Shown: piece after piece, positions 11,272-24,153 of the stretch
Numbering within the stretch: the first letter of the stretch is position 1
Layout: every line of letters begins with the position of its first letter
Assembly (NCBI RefSeq): GCF_019097595.1
Contig: NC_080729.1
Coordinates: 3,294,917 to 3,358,916, forward strand
DNA from: Hemibagrus wyckioides
Lineage: Eukaryota; Chordata; Actinopteri; Siluriformes; Bagridae
DNA: 64,000 nt
Reading direction: 5' to 3'
Position numbers and translations under genes: made by a program
Notes under the pieces: model-generated
Told to the model about the DNA's origin: nothing
Database searches by the model: none
What the model saw: the letters and a program-made list of their open reading frames with translations, nothing else

Positions 11272-11997
11272 ACTGTCTGATAGCACAGTCTTTCCAGACT
11301 ACAGGCCAGAATAAATGTCCCTTCCACAGTGAGTCTCTCCATGCAGTCAGAAATCTACACATGAAAGGTATCTGTGTGTCTAATCTCTCCATCTCTATAA
11401 CTAATCTCCAGTAAGACCTCCGTCTCTTCAGGATATAATCAACACCTCAGAGGAGGACGTTCTCACGAGTGTCCCTTTAATTGGTCTCAGACACTTGTCC
11501 CCTCCTCATCGTCGTCCTGAGTGGAAATCTTCACTCCTCTTTTCAACACTGATTATTCCTCTGGATGATGTGGATCTCCACTGATCTCCAAAATCACTTC
11601 TAGTGTCGGTTAAATCAGTGGATTTCATCAGGTGTGAAGATCTGAGCATGAAATCTTACGTTCATTACAAATCCCCAGCTCTGCTCCTGATTGGTCAGGT
11701 GACAGAGAGACACGTCTATATTCTGTATAATGAGGAAGATATGCTGTTGTCTTAGCGACCCAGATTAAGGTAGATTTAGCACAGGATTATTTATCAAGAA
11801 AACAAATCAAACTTATGGTCATGGTGCTGTGTTTCTACAGAACTGTCATAAAGTCACCACAGAGAAATGAACTGAAACTCCTCCAAATAAACAACTGTTT
11901 ATTCTTTAAAATGAACATCTATAATACAGTAAACTGATCGTTTTGGATGTGTACACTGACACTGAACTGAGTTTGTACTGGAATGTCCACAAAGAGC
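11272..11997. other. No gene seen
   Basis: Non-repetitive stretch between two CTTT arrays; no supported exon. Confidence 0.5.
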
Positions 11998-12099
11998 CCT
12001 TTCTTTCTTTCTTTCTTTCTTTCTTTTCTGATAATGTCTGATTGCACGCACTTCCTTCCTTCCTTCCTTCCTACCTTCCTTCCTTCCTGTCATTCTTTT

Positions 12100-12131
<32 letters not shown>

Positions 12132-12148
12132 GCTAATGTCTGATTGCA

Positions 12149-12191
<43 letters not shown>

Positions 12192-12275
12192 TATTGATAA
12201 TGTCTGATTGCATGTTTTTTCTTTCTTGCTTTCTTCCTTCCTTCCTTCTTTCCTTCCTACTTTTTTTCTTCCTTC
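11998..12275. repeat. Interrupted CTTT/CCTT microsatellite cluster
   Basis: Four blocks of CTTT or CCTT separated by copies of a spacer resembling GATAATGTCTGATTGCA, so a composite unit was itself copied. Confidence 0.9.
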
Positions 12276-13418
12276 CTTCGAAAACACATCCCACACCCAT
12301 CCCATCCTCTCATATCACACACAATGTTCCATGTATATTTACATTAATGGAGTAATGTGGCTGTAGAACCTCCATGAAATTATTTGTAGTTCCTGTTATC
12401 ACAAAAAACCTTTGTTACAAACAGCTGACACTGGAGACTCCTTCCATAAATGATAAACCTCTCCTTACAGAACACTTCATCCATTTAGTTGGAGCCTCTG
12501 ACCCTGGGTAAGCGGTTACTATAGAAACGATATTAGACGTATTAGAGCGAGCGCATTAAATCTATTATTTGCTGTTACTGAAAATTAATCAACGTCTTAT
12601 TTTACACGTCTCGGATTGAGGAGCGCTGCGGTATTCAACGGTCTAATGAAAGATAAATTCTGAGAATAAACCTCTTTAAGGCGAACAAATTGTTCCCAAG
12701 CAGCCACCAGAACTGTGCTCTGCTAGGAAGAATGCATCATTAAAGACGCTTTTGTTGAGGAGGATAATTGAATGGTGAGGTGACGTGATTGAGCGCTGAG
12801 AAATTCTATTGAAGCACAAAAGCTCTGACTAATCAGTTCTGAGTCGATGCTGCAGGGTCCCTTATCCACCTCAATGACCAAATAGCTTACCTCACTCACC
12901 TTTCTGACCACACTGAAGCGAACATTAGATCTGGTTAAAGTGGGACTGAAGGGAAGGTCAGGGACAAAAGTCCTGGCTTAGAGTTACAGAGTGTTCTAGG
13001 CGAGGCTAATAAGTAAACGAATCGTTTCCTTTCACTCAGAAAAGGAGATTTACAATATGACCCTGTTTAAGAAAGAAAAAAGCGTCAAACACACACACAC
13101 ACACTTCCTAGTATGAATTGTTGACTTTCCATCTGAGCAGGGAACTGAAATTACTGTTCAGGACAGACTCCAAATATGAAATCTCTGTGTGTATATTACA
13201 CAATTAACCTCTAGAGGACACTGACTTAAACCACCATTTAATTCTTCATTCTGATTGGTCGGAAAATGTTGCGTCAGAAATTGTCGTTCTCATACGTTAT
13301 TGTTTCTATAGCAATCATTTTTTTTGTTGGAACCCCACACATACAAGTGTACTTTCTAATTTATACAGGTTTCCCAAAAATCTTTCATAACTAACATAGT
13401 ACAGAAATTTGCATGTAA

Positions 13419-13422
<4 letters not shown>
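12276..13422. other. No gene seen; possible conserved noncoding block at 12700-12900
   Basis: No exon is supported. The stretch around 12660-12910 has balanced composition and few simple repeats, unlike its surroundings, so a cross-species alignment is worthwhile. Nothing in the sequence alone proves function. Confidence 0.3.
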
Positions 13423-13457
<35 letters not shown>

Positions 13458-13460
13458 TCT
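13423..13460. repeat. (ATT)n microsatellite
   Basis: About twelve ATT units directly before the inverted SINE at 13470. Confidence 0.95.
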
Positions 13461-13464
13461 AACC

Positions 13465-13687
13465 ATCCATTTTCTATAGTGTTTATCCTACACTGGGTTT
13501 CAGGGTGTCTGGAGTCTCAGGGGAATCAGGGGACACCTTGGACAGGGTGCCAGACCATCACAGGACACCATCACACACCCATTCACACACTATTTAAAGA
13601 TGACAATCAACTGCATGTCTTTGGACTGAGGGAGGAAACCGGAGAACCCTGAGGAAACCCCTGAAGCACAGGGAGAACATGCAAACT

Positions 13688-13721
<34 letters not shown>

Positions 13722-13725
13722 AGCA
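13465..13725 (-). mobile_element. SINE-type dispersed repeat, inverted
   Basis: Carries the conserved core GGAGGAAACCGGAGAACCC and GGGAGAACATGCAAACTCC, the reverse complement of the 3' region of the SINE at 10563. It ends in a CA run (13687-13718). Confidence 0.8.
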
Positions 13726-14067
13726 GAGGCAGAAAAGGTGCAAAGGAATATGTAGTTAGTCAGATTTAAGATAATTTTTTAACATTGTCTGGTTTACAAA
13801 AAAGTCATTTTAATTTAAACTAAAATTTTAATCCATTTTAGCATGAATGAGGTTTTTTCTTATCAAGTCAGTCTAGCATTACTGTGATGAATTAAACCAT
13901 TATGTCAGTGCTCTCATCTGCAAATAAAATACAGATAAAAAATTAAAAAATAGTTCTATAAGAAAAGATATTGATATCTAAATGCTTTGATATATTTATA
14001 TATACGCACTGACCCGTCTCAGGGATAGTGACCAGTGGTGCATATTTTTGGCGCAGAAACACAATCT

Positions 14068-14305
14068 GTAATTGGTGGCTCAAGTGGTTAAAGCTCTGGG
14101 TTGTTGCTCGGTAGGTCAGGGCTCTGCCAAGCTGCCACTGTTGGGTAATTGAGCAAGGCCCCTTAACCCTTTCTGCTCCAGGGGCGCTGCATCATAGCTG
14201 CCCCTGCGCTCTGACCCCAACTCCCTCAGCTGGGATATGCGAAGAAAAGAATTCCAGTGTGCTGTAATGTAGGTGTATGTGGTGATAATAATAAAGGCTT
14301 CCTGA
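14068..14305 (+). mobile_element. tRNA-derived SINE
   Basis: Box A-like TGGCTCAAGTGG (14076-14087), then the CTGCCAAGCTGCCACTGTTG core, GAGCAAGGCCCCTTAACCC and a 3' end with an AATAATAATAAAGG tail. Box B is degenerate. A fragment of the same family occurs at about 28638-28700. The family seems common in ostariophysan fishes. Confidence 0.8.
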
Positions 14306-15170
14306 TATCAGGTTAGTGTTCTTGTGACTGTTTAAACCTTTCATTTGAGCTTAATCTCTGACTATAGACTAGTATAACAACTTTTATGCTATACAGCACA
14401 TGCATACTTATCTATCAAGTCTGCAGAAGTGTTGCTCGGCTCAGTCAGTGTGACACGACTGTGAAAAGCAGGTCTAAGTAAAGGATCTTCAGATTAACCA
14501 CAACTGGGACAAGCTGTAAAAGCATTAAAAAAATCTTTTGTCTGCAAAAACAGAAGGGAAATAATGTATGTATGAGAAGAGAATAGGTATGCGTTGACAG
14601 ATCTTTGTGTTCAAACGTCAATTTATGACGTGGGAAGATATATAGAGTAGATAATAGATAAAGTCGAGCTGTACAAAAGCCTGTACGAGGTTTTTAAAGG
14701 TAAAAGTCTTATCTCAGATGTGGTTTTTATGATTGGATAACGCAAGACATATCACGTATAGAACATAATCACATGATCGCACAGTTTCTGTGGACTTTTC
14801 ATAAAATGTCTTCGCCTAGCTTTCTTTCTCCTAGTCAGCCAATCATGTAACCATTTGTCATCTCCTCAAAGAATTAAACATGCTAGTAAGATCATTCTCG
14901 AGTGCAATCAAAATGTCTCTACCACTGAATTAAAAAAATTCTAACATTTTAAAAAAATTAAAAACATTTTTTAAAATTAATAACAAACATCAAACTAATT
15001 AGGACTAACTAAATAGATTTTTCTAGGGTTTATTTTATATTTCTAATTTGCCCACAAGGTCAAATTATCCTAATTAGTTTGATAATGATGGCCCACATAA
15101 TTTCTATTTCCTCCCATTTACAAATACTTAAATACCACAGATCGAATATTTTCCTGGTTTAAATAAAAAC
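14306..15170. other. No gene seen
   Basis: AT-rich DNA with no supported exon or recognised element. Confidence 0.5.
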
Positions 15171-15507
15171 CCTGACTGCACCTTTAACAATAAAGAATAA
15201 ACACTGACTGCACCTTTAACAATAAAGAATAAACACTGACTGCACCTTTAACAATAAAGAATAAACACTGACTGCACCTTTAACAATAAAGAATAAACAC
15301 TGACTGCACCTTTAACAATAAAGAATAAACACTGACTGCACCTTTAACAATAAAGAATAAACACTGACTGCACCTTTAACAATAAAGAATAAACACTGAC
15401 TGCACCTTTAACAATAAAGAATAAACACTGACTGCACCTTTAACAATAAAGAATAAACACTGACTGCACCTCTAACAATAAAGAATAAACACTGACTGCA
15501 CCTTTAA
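15171..15507 (+). repeat. 32-bp minisatellite rich in AATAAA
   Basis: About 10.5 nearly identical units of CTGACTGCACCTTTAACAAT followed by AAAGAATAAACA. Each unit contains AATAAA twice on the plus strand. Units are contiguous with no unique spacers, so this is not a CRISPR array. Confidence 0.97.
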
Positions 15508-16134
15508 GCTTCAGCAATAAATCTCTGGTTTGTTTGACCCATTAACACTCAGGATTCCAGGCAGCAGATATGAAGATAGGCAGTTTTAGGGATTTTCATT
15601 TAAAGTATAAAGATATTTATAGCTCTGTCAGTACAGCTCTGTCCTCTGGCTGGCAGCTGGGGGTGATTTAGTGAAGAGCAATGCTGAGAGGGGAGGCGAC
15701 ACAGCAGGCCGTTTTCCCAGGCACTTACCTTCACAAACAGCTCTACTGAAGCGGGAACTCACTAAAAACATCTTACTTTAGAGTTATGACAAGGCCACCT
15801 TGCCTGTACATGCACTTCAGTCAGAGGCAGCACAGGTAAAACTATATATAGCTAGGCATGTGAGCCAACACCAGCATAATAATAATAATAATACCCTCAT
15901 AATGCCTTATAATCACTGTAGGGTCTATAGGGTTTACTAGAATAAACCATGACAAAGACATTACGTCAAAATGTAGACATCTGGCAAATTAGATGACCAG
16001 GAAAGAAGATATTTGGTCAAAGAAGCCACAATAAATGAAACAGGCAGGAGGAAATGCACTTCTCAGAAAGGTTCATTTGAAGGAAACTGCAACAAAACAG
16101 CAAACAGTTTAATAAATTAGAACTTCTTAGCATG
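15508..16134. other. No gene seen
   Basis: Mixed-composition DNA without a supported exon. Confidence 0.5.
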
Positions 16135-16240
16135 AAATCCATTGCCAAAACACCACCATCCCAGCTGTGAAGCGTGGTGGTGGGAGCATGATGTTGTAGG
16201 GATGTTTCTCATTTGCAAAGACAGGAGCTGTTTCTACTTA
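16135..16240 (+). pseudogene. Tc1-type transposase fossil
   Basis: In one frame the sequence reads TIPAVKRGGGSMML, a stop, then GCFSFAKTGA. This matches the VKHGGGSxMLWGCF region of Tc1-family transposases, around the second catalytic Asp region, with a stop at the Trp position. Flanking transposase sequence is eroded beyond recognition. Confidence 0.7.
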
Positions 16241-16659
16241 AGAAATTTTACTGAAGCTGACACCCAAAAGTAAATAAATCGACTGTAGATTTATTGCTGA
16301 AAAAGCACTTTTTTTTTTACAGCAAAGGAAATGCTTCCTTGAGAACGTGCAAAATGTCAGCACTCTATCAACAAGGAAGGAAGTGCATCAGGTCAAAGCA
16401 TGCTTAATCAGTTGTGGGTTTTTTCTTAAGATTATTTTGTCTGATTGCCTTGTGTATTTAGGACAGACTGAAGGCATGAGTTTTTTGTTGCTGTCTAGAT
16501 GATATTTTTATGCGAATCACTGGAGTTGACACCCAGCATAGCTAACAGACAACTGTGACACGGGTACTGCGTAACACACAAATAACATACAACAACTATA
16601 ACACTTCTATCCTGTGGATTCAGTTTTTAAAAAATTAAGCCACAGGAAATGTGTTTAAC

Positions 16660-16701
16660 AGTGTCTAAGCGGAAGTGAGCACGCACCTGACTCGGACATA
16701 C
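16660..16701 (+). promoter_or_regulatory. Candidate promoter and untranslated first exon of the small membrane-protein gene
   Basis: GCGGAAGTG (about 16669-16677) is a classic ETS/GABP promoter motif. It is followed about 20 bases later by a perfect GTAAGT donor, giving a possible short noncoding exon ending at 16701. The next plausible exon on this strand is 24954. The link is inferred from order and splice-site quality only. Confidence 0.3.
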
Positions 16702-16928
16702 AGTAAGTCCATCTTAAAACCTAGATAAAATCTTTTAAAAAATTTTATGATGTATTGGTGACGGTCGTTTATTAAAGTAAATTATAGTTTTACAGCAAAA
16801 TACCATAAGGAGCTTACTTCAAAAAAGTAAAAAATATTTATTTAGTGGCTCAAAGTAATTTGACCATGTCGGTAAGAGTTAAGAATTAAACTTTTATTAT
16901 TTAATTTATTTAAATATATACAAATATA

Positions 16929-17422
16929 TATCAATCAGGCATACCATTATGATCTCATCATGGCACCTGTTAGTGGGTGGGATATATTAGGCAGCAAGTC
17001 AACATTTTGTCCTCAAAGTTGATGTTAGAAGCAGGAAAAATGGACAAGCGTAAGGATTTGAGCGAGTTTGATGAAGGACCAATCTGTGATGGCAGATAGA
17101 CCACTGGATCAGAGCATCTCCAAAACTGCAGCTCTCATGGGGTGTTCCCGGTCTGCAGTGGTCAAAACAGTGGTGAACCGGTGACAGGGTCATGGATGGT
17201 CAAGGCTCACTGATGCACGTGGGGAGCGAAGGCTAGTCCGTGTGACCGTCATCCAACAGACGAGCTACTGTTGCTCAAACTGCTGAAGATGTTAATGCTG
17301 GTTCTGATAGAAAGGGGTCAGAATACACAGTGCAGGACGGGTCAGGGCTGCTTCAGCAGCAAAAGGGAGACCAACACAATATTAGGCAGGTGGTCATAAT
17401 GTTATACCTGATCTGTGTATAT
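16929..17422 (+). mobile_element. Tc1/mariner-type miniature element, copy A
   Basis: Terminal inverted repeats resemble GATCAGGCATAACATTATGA. The interior encodes a broken N-terminal helix-turn-helix part of a transposase ([13 protein letters not shown]... then SISKTAAL) with frameshifts and lacks the catalytic domain. Related copies lie at 26043, 39820 and 61335. Confidence 0.85.
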
Positions 17423-17527
17423 ATTTACAAATACTTATATCTCTGTCAACTTTGGATGTTTTTAAATGTGCTATATGAATAAATTTGAATCCATATTGGA
17501 AATCTAAGGTCTGATAGGTGATCCTAA

Positions 17528-18876
17528 TGTGGCAAAGGGGCGGGTGTCCGACCCAGTTTTAATGTACATGCAATAAACCAATTGGAGGCAAGATTTTGAA
17601 TTTCAACCAACTAAACCGACTACACCACCCTGTTAGGTACAGGGAACCCTTGAACAAGAATTCATATAAGCACAGGTTCGTTAGTCCCAAAAAGGAGGCA
17701 AAGTAGTGGATGCAGAAATACAAAAATGCAAAAGCTTTATTAACAAAAACAGTTCGTTACATACTACTCAATACAATTCATTAAAATCCCCAGAACACAA
17801 AAATCAACCACTACAATAAAGACCGGAAAGGACTGTCACCCACTTGTCTACACACAGACACACACACACACGAATACAAAGAAGCAAACGTGAATACACT
17901 AGGAGCCAAAGTTAACCCAGGCCAGGCAACCCAGCCTCAACTTCCTTATTGGCCTACTCAAAAATACCTTGGCAAATACACACTCAACTCACTCACACCG
18001 CACGCTAGTGAGATCAAACACAGCCACACAGCACGCAGTGAAGGAAGCACCACCACCAAACAGGAAGGACAACTTGAGGCCTGCCCTGGGGCTTGACTCC
18101 TAGGAAACACGAAATAAAGAACACAATTATACATGCACAAAAACTATACAAAATATAATCAGGCACGTAAAGAAAAAGAAAAAAAAACAATTTACAACTA
18201 GATCGCATGAAACACGGAACAGACAAGCCAAACGATACAATGTTGGAAAATATAATCCAGGGCAAAGTGTCCGTAGAAAATACCAAAAAAATAATTTAAA
18301 CAAAATCAAGAACTACCCGTCTCACCCAGCACCAGGAGACACTGCACCTGCGGAAGCAGGAGGCGCAGCCGGTGTAACACCAGCACGAGACAGAAAAGAA
18401 ACCAAAACCAAAAAAAACACAGACAAGCAGAAACAGCCGTGTTAGCCAGGCGGCCTTAATCCAATAGCAGTTTCATTAATAAAAGCAACAGTTTCGGCAG
18501 TTTAATTCATAAAACCAGTAGCTTTCATGACAGTGAGCGCACTCACAAAATGGGGTTGGGGGGCCAACGGCCCACACATCCACTATGATGACTGAAAAAT
18601 AAAACACTATCAGCTAAAGGGAAGAAAGACAAAAAAACCCCCAAAGATCATAAAGCAATCTAAATAGCCTTAGCCAAGTAGACACGATACATACCGTGAA
18701 CGCAGCAGAGGCCCTGAGCTATACCGGAAATAGGCTGTCCCAAAGCTATGATGCACACCGGGTGGCGCCCCATACCCCGGAATATATATACACTCCCCAA
18801 TCATATTGTGATTAAACTACGCCCTGCTCATTACAGCTCTGCTTTGGCACACAATCCAAGTGTGTGACTCACTACA
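17528..18876 (-). repeat. 3' LTR of the gypsy element (1349 bp)
   Basis: Begins TGTGGCAAAG and ends ACTACA on the plus strand, so it is TGTAGT...GCCACA in element orientation. It is longer than the 5' LTR because 17967-18550 has no counterpart there. Confidence 0.93.
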
Positions 18877-18928
18877 ATCTGCCCCACGCTCTTGGATCGT
18901 CGTCCCGACGATCACCAAACCACCACAA

Positions 18929-20681
18929 TTAATCCCAAGGTCTAAAATTGGCCATGATAGCACTAGACCTAGCCTGAGGAGCGCTCCCATGACCCCCTTC
19001 TGTGGATCGAGGAAGATGATGGGGATTGGAGTGGCAACCGGCCGTTGCCCGCCCTGTTCTTCGCAACCCCCTCCCAGCCTCTCCAACTGGAACTTCTACC
19101 CTCAACTCCCCTCTACTAAGGAGGTTCCCATTAACACCACTTAGATCCTGCTGGGGCCTCTGACCTACCTGTACTGGACTTGCTGCTGTTGACCGGCCCA
19201 AAGAACCAAACTGTCGGTGGGCTGTTGGCTCACCTGCTGGTAGTTCAACCCACAATTCCATCTCCTCATCTTCATCTGACAAAGACTCACTTGATGTGGG
19301 GTCCTGGGCGCCATCCACTGACCCACTAGCTGCCAGTTCTTTCTGGACTCGACCCTTTAGTAAGGAACGATGCACATTCTTAACTTTAGTCAAATCATCC
19401 ACTGGGGCAATAGTGTACACTACACCCCCCTCCTTAGGTGCTCTAACCACCTGATACACTACCTGGCTCCGCAAGTCCTGTATTTTATGGCGTCCCCTTA
19501 ACCCATACTCGCAAAGGTACACCAACTGGCCTCCTGAAAGGTCACTTGCAGTCTAGTCTGATGTTCCACTATCCAGTCATGCACACTGCCTACCGGAGGT
19601 TCCAAGTTCCTCCCCAAGAGAAAATCAACAGGCAACCGGGGTTCTTGGCCAAACATCAAAAAGTGTGGTGACTCTCCTGTTGCCTGATGAGGGGTAGTAT
19701 TATAACAGAACAATACCTGAGGAAGGCAAGCAATCCAGTCTTGTTTCCTAGAAATGGGCAAAGCACGCAACAAATTATGCAAGGTATGATTAAAGCGTTC
19801 ACACTGGCCATTGCCAGCTGGATGGCACGGTGTAGTATGGTATGTACTCCATACCATAGAGTGCACATAACTGGCGCAACAGTGAAGACTCAAAACTACG
19901 CCCTTGATCAGAGTGAAGGCGAGTTGGCACACCAAACTTATAGAACCACTCTGCCAACAATACCTGGGCCAGTCTCTGCACTCTGATCCCGAGTGGGAAC
20001 CACCAAAGTATACTTGCTGAAAACATCAGTCATCATTAGCACATTCTCAAAGCCAGCACTAGATGGCTCCAACAGAGTGAAGTCGATGGCTAAAATCTCA
20101 TTTGGCCTTGTGGCTAACAAATGACCCATAAAGCCCTGTGAAAACGGCTGTGTATCTTTCGCAGCCTGGCATCGATCACACTCTTTGCACCAGCGAGCAA
20201 CATCCGAAGAGACACTAGGCCAATAACACCGCTGCCGAACCAGCTCTGTAGTGCGCTCTATGCCCTTATGTCCATGTTGCTGATGTAACTGCTGCAGTAC
20301 CTCAAGTTTCAAAACCTCAGGCAAGACCAATTGGAGAAGCTCCTCTTTACCACTGGGGAAAAACACCCGACGATAGAGCACCCCATCCCGCTCTACCAGC
20401 CGGTCCCACTGGTGAAGCAAGGACAAAACCGACCTAGACAAATGCCTTCGTTCTTCAGGGCTGGGGCAAACTTTGCGATTCCAAAACCGCAATGCTTCTC
20501 TAATCGTGGGGTCAGCGGTCTGTAATACATGCAAATCCCCGACTGCATACCCAGGCAGTGTAGTGACTACACACTGAGCTACCACCATGGCAGGGTCTAA
20601 CCCTGCCCACTGCCTCAGGGATGCTGGAACTGCAGTACCCGGGGCCAACCTACTTAACACCGTAGGATCTGGTGGATCCAA
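18929..20681 (-). pseudogene. Integrase region of the gypsy element
   Basis: The N-terminal zinc-binding HHCC region is clear (HQQHGHKGIERT and CKECDRCQAAK). It is followed by core-domain pieces around the three catalytic acids (AIDFTLLEP, LHSDQGRSFES and NGQCERFNHT) that fall in different frames, showing at least two frameshifts. Downstream, 19525-18929 has a GPY/F-like stretch (VVYTIAPVDD, VHRSLLKGRV) typical of the integrase C-terminus of fish gypsy elements. Confidence 0.85.
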
Positions 20682-20762
20682 CCGAGAAAGTGCATCTGCG
20701 TTCCGATTACTCCTACCTGAACGATACTTGATATCAAAATCAAAAGTAGCCAGCTGGGCAGC

Positions 20763-21854
20763 TCACCGCTGTTCAGTAGCACCAAGCTTGGCAGACATGA
20801 GATGGCTCAGTGGATTGTTATCTGTAAACACAACACACTTATTACCCAACAGGTACTCCCGAAACTTCTCGGTCATTGCCCACTTAAGCGCCAAAAACTC
20901 CAACTTCATGGAGCTATAGTTGGACATATTGCGCTCAGTGGGCCTAAGGCTACGACTTGCAAAAGCCACTGGATGCACCTTACCTTCCTGTTCCTGTGAG
21001 AGGACTGCCCCCAACCCTTGGTGGCTAGCATCTATCTCAAGTACAAAAGGCTTAGAGAAATCAGCATAAGCCAATACCGGGGTAGTGGTAAGCTTCTGCT
21101 TCAATCCCTCAAAACTCTCCTGACAGATCTTATCCCACACATCAAGGAAACTTCGGCCCAAATTCTTCCTAGGCTTATTCCGACCACCTGCGAACTCTCC
21201 AACCAACCTATGTAATGGAGCAGCCAATTTAGCAAACCCCTCAACGAAACAGTGGTAATAACTGGCAAAACCAAGGAAAGACTGCAATTCAGTGATGTTA
21301 GCAGGTCGTCGCCACTGAAGCACTGGCTCAATCTTAGCTGGATCGGTAGCTACCCCCTGGGACGAAATAACATGACCGAGGTATTTCACCTCTTGTTGGA
21401 AAAAGGCACACTTCCCTAATTTAACCTTTAGACCTTCCCACTTCACGCAACTTAAGACAACCTCCAACCTTTCTACATGCTGGTCAACAAAGGAAGAGAA
21501 CACTACAATGTCATCCAAATACAAAAGTAAGGAACGACATTGCTGATCTCCAAACAATCGTTCCATCAACCACTGAAAAGTTGAGAGAGCGTTACAGAGT
21601 CCAAAGGGCATTCAATTCCACTCAAACAAGCCAAAGGGTGTACAAAAAGCAGTCTTAGGCTTATCTCCCTCAGTGACAGGGACCTGATTATACCCACTGG
21701 CTAAATCCATCGTGGAAAACCAGCAGGCCCCCGTCAAAGCATCTAATGATTCCTCAATGCGTCGTAAAGGAAACGCATCCTTTCTGGTCTTAGAGTTAAG
21801 CTGACGGTAGTCCACACACAAGTGTAGACTACCATCCTTTTTCTTCACTAGCAC
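20763..21854 (-). pseudogene. Reverse transcriptase/RNase H region of the gypsy element
   Basis: RT motifs appear in order: LHLCVDYRQLN, FSTMDLASGYNQ, MPFGLCNA and the catalytic LLYLDDIVVFS. An RNase H start follows (LEIDASHQGLGAVLSQ). A stop codon interrupts the frame immediately before MPFGLCNA (about 21612), inside the polymerase domain. Confidence 0.93.
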
Positions 21855-21931
21855 AATTGGTGATGCATATGGGCTACTACTCTCCCTTATGACTTAGGAT
21901 TCCAACAGCTGATTAATGTGGGCTCTCAACC

Positions 21932-23101
21932 TCATTCTGAAGGGGGAATACGGCGATGACGCTGCCGTACAGGAATCTCATCTAGAAGAGGGATATCATG
22001 GGAAATAAGATTGGTACATCCCAAGTCACCCTCATAAGCTGAGAAAACTGTCTGGTACTTCTCAAGCAAAGCCTTGACCTTCCCCTGCTCCCTTTCAGGC
22101 AACCCTGAAAGGTCCACTGTGCGAATCTGCTCCAAAACAGTTGAACCCACGGTCTGGATGGTTTGGGCAGACATAGTGGCAATTTCTGGTCTAACCTCGG
22201 TAATACCTGCGGGTAAGCTGAGTACATACACACTAGTCAGGGTACCCAACACTCTGCGTGGAAAGAGTAAGACATCTGACATGCCCACGTTGACCACTGG
22301 CACATACACAGTGCCTCCAGTCACCCACAACAATGAGGGAGATACCAACAAACCCTAAGGTAACCCTGACCCTAAGGGCTCAAGAAGCACGGCACTACTG
22401 GCAAAGTGTTCTGCACAGGTGGCTGCTACGAACTTCATAGTCCCACCTGGGATGCGATACGCCCGTGGACCACGCACCTTAACCTTGGCCACACCCCTTG
22501 ACTGACCTTGACTTTGATGACAGTGCTGCAAAGCTTGAAACACAGAGGTTGGAACACTAGAGACCGATGGAGATTCAAAAAGTGCAGGGCCATGCTGGCC
22601 GAAAAGTTCCTGGTAACACCGCCCAAGTACATTCATCCCCAACACACCAGGGACTTGGACATGCAAGCCCCCCAGAGGATCTCTGACCACCAACACCCCA
22701 CATTGCGGAACTATTTTACCAAATAATTCAATATCCAGCTCCATATACCCAACATAGGGGATAGAAAGACTGTTAGCAGCCTGAATCTGCAGCCAGGAAC
22801 AGGATCTAAGGCGCTCATAACCCCATGGTTCAAAATGCTGTAGAAAACAACTCTCCGTAATTGTTGATACCATAGAACCTGTGTCTATTAAACATGAAAC
22901 AGACACATCACCAATAAGAACATCCAGATGTGGACAGGCTGACATCAGGTTTGGGACAGAATTAGAAGGGACATTGATATCAGAGCCAACCTTCCCCCCA
23001 GCCGAACTGTGGCTCTTCAGCACGGCGGGAGCTAGTTTTCTGAAGGCTGAGTGGACTGTGGCTGTCCGCCCTCTGACGCCCCTAGATTTCCTTGAAAACA
23101 C
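21932..23101 (-). pseudogene. Protease and adjoining pol region of the gypsy element
   Basis: The aspartic protease signature CLIDTGSMVSTI lies in 22355-23101, overlapping the gag frame. The segment 21932-22351 continues toward RT (EQGKVKALLEKYQTVFSA, HDIPLLDEIPVRQR), the usual linker before the polymerase. A frame break at about 22352 separates the two. Confidence 0.85.
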
Positions 23102-23926
23102 ACAGGAGGGTGAGGAAGAACACGCTCTTCCTCACACTCCCGAGCAAAATGACCAGGCTTATGACACCGTCTACAAATAACTGGGCCCTTTCGAACAGGG
23201 TGGGAATGAATCCCCTGCAAGCGTGCAATACATTGGGTGAGTTGATTCAACTGTGCCTTCGCCCCCTTACCCCACCCAGTCAAGGTCAAATCAGGTTGGC
23301 GATGGACCAATTGTTTTAACTCACAGCGAAGGGCATTATCGGAAACATATTCCACAAATTGATCCCTCAACACTATCTCTGCATTTGGAATAGCATTGGG
23401 GGACCTCTGCCTAATTTTCTCCAGCAGGCCCAGGAGGGTAAGGGAGAACTCTAAAAGGGTTTGCCCCTCTTGCTGCCTCCGAGAGAAAAAGGCTTCCTGC
23501 AGGGCAACATAGGACTGGGAGCAACCATACAGCTCTCTCAAAATGGAAATAATTTTGGTGGGATCTTCAAGCTCAACTGTGGGACGATAACGAATCTCTT
23601 CACGGGCCTCTCCCTCTAAATGGTCAAGCCACTGATAATCGTCGGGCACAAATACAAGCTTGCGCTTCATCCACCCATTCGTCTATACCAACCCCTGACC
23701 GACCATTAAATTTTGGACATTTACGATCCCTTGGTATAAACACAAATTGCTCAACCGATCATGCAGTAGCGCCAAGTACTGGTCCAGTAGGGATGGACGA
23801 AGTTCCACTAGAAGGGCCCACGGAAAGCCCAGGTGAAGCAGCCTGAATCTGCTCACGTCGCAAATTCTCGTTATCTGCTCTAAGTTGAGCCACCAGCTCC
23901 CGTAATTCTTGTAACTCTTCTCCCAT
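23032..23926 (-). pseudogene. gag region of the gypsy element
   Basis: An ATG at 23926 starts a Leu/Glu-rich coiled-coil-like N-terminus (MGEELQELRELVAQLRA) that stops at about 23759. A second frame, 23670-23032, carries a capsid-like segment (LEGEAREEIRYRP, YVALQEAFFSRRQQEGQTL) and a CCHC zinc knuckle (CRRCHKPGHFAREC). The two parts are out of register, so gag is broken. Confidence 0.88.
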
Positions 23927-24153
23927 TCTCTATCCCTTAACAGCACCTACCTGCACACTAGAGAAGAAGGGAGATGCAAGAAAATTTGATCCCAGGCTAC
24001 TCCGAATCCGATCCACCCACAGCACTGTTGTTTTACTGCTCAGAAAAGAAAACAACTCACTAAAAACAACCAAAAAAAACAAAAAAACAATGCAATTACT
24101 CTTCATCCATGTCTTTACCTCAATATGGAACCATCCTGCTGACTACGCCAAAT

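Noticed and set aside
12723..12911. 62-codon minus frame as an exon
   Set aside because: Bounded by plausible splice-like sites but with no homology or continuation; more likely noncoding.
15171..15507. CRISPR-like regular array
   Set aside because: Units are contiguous identical 32-mers without unique spacers, in vertebrate DNA; it is a minisatellite.
17958..18309. Hydrophobic short frames on the minus strand
   Set aside because: They lie within the LTR of the gypsy element, and no conserved domain is visible.
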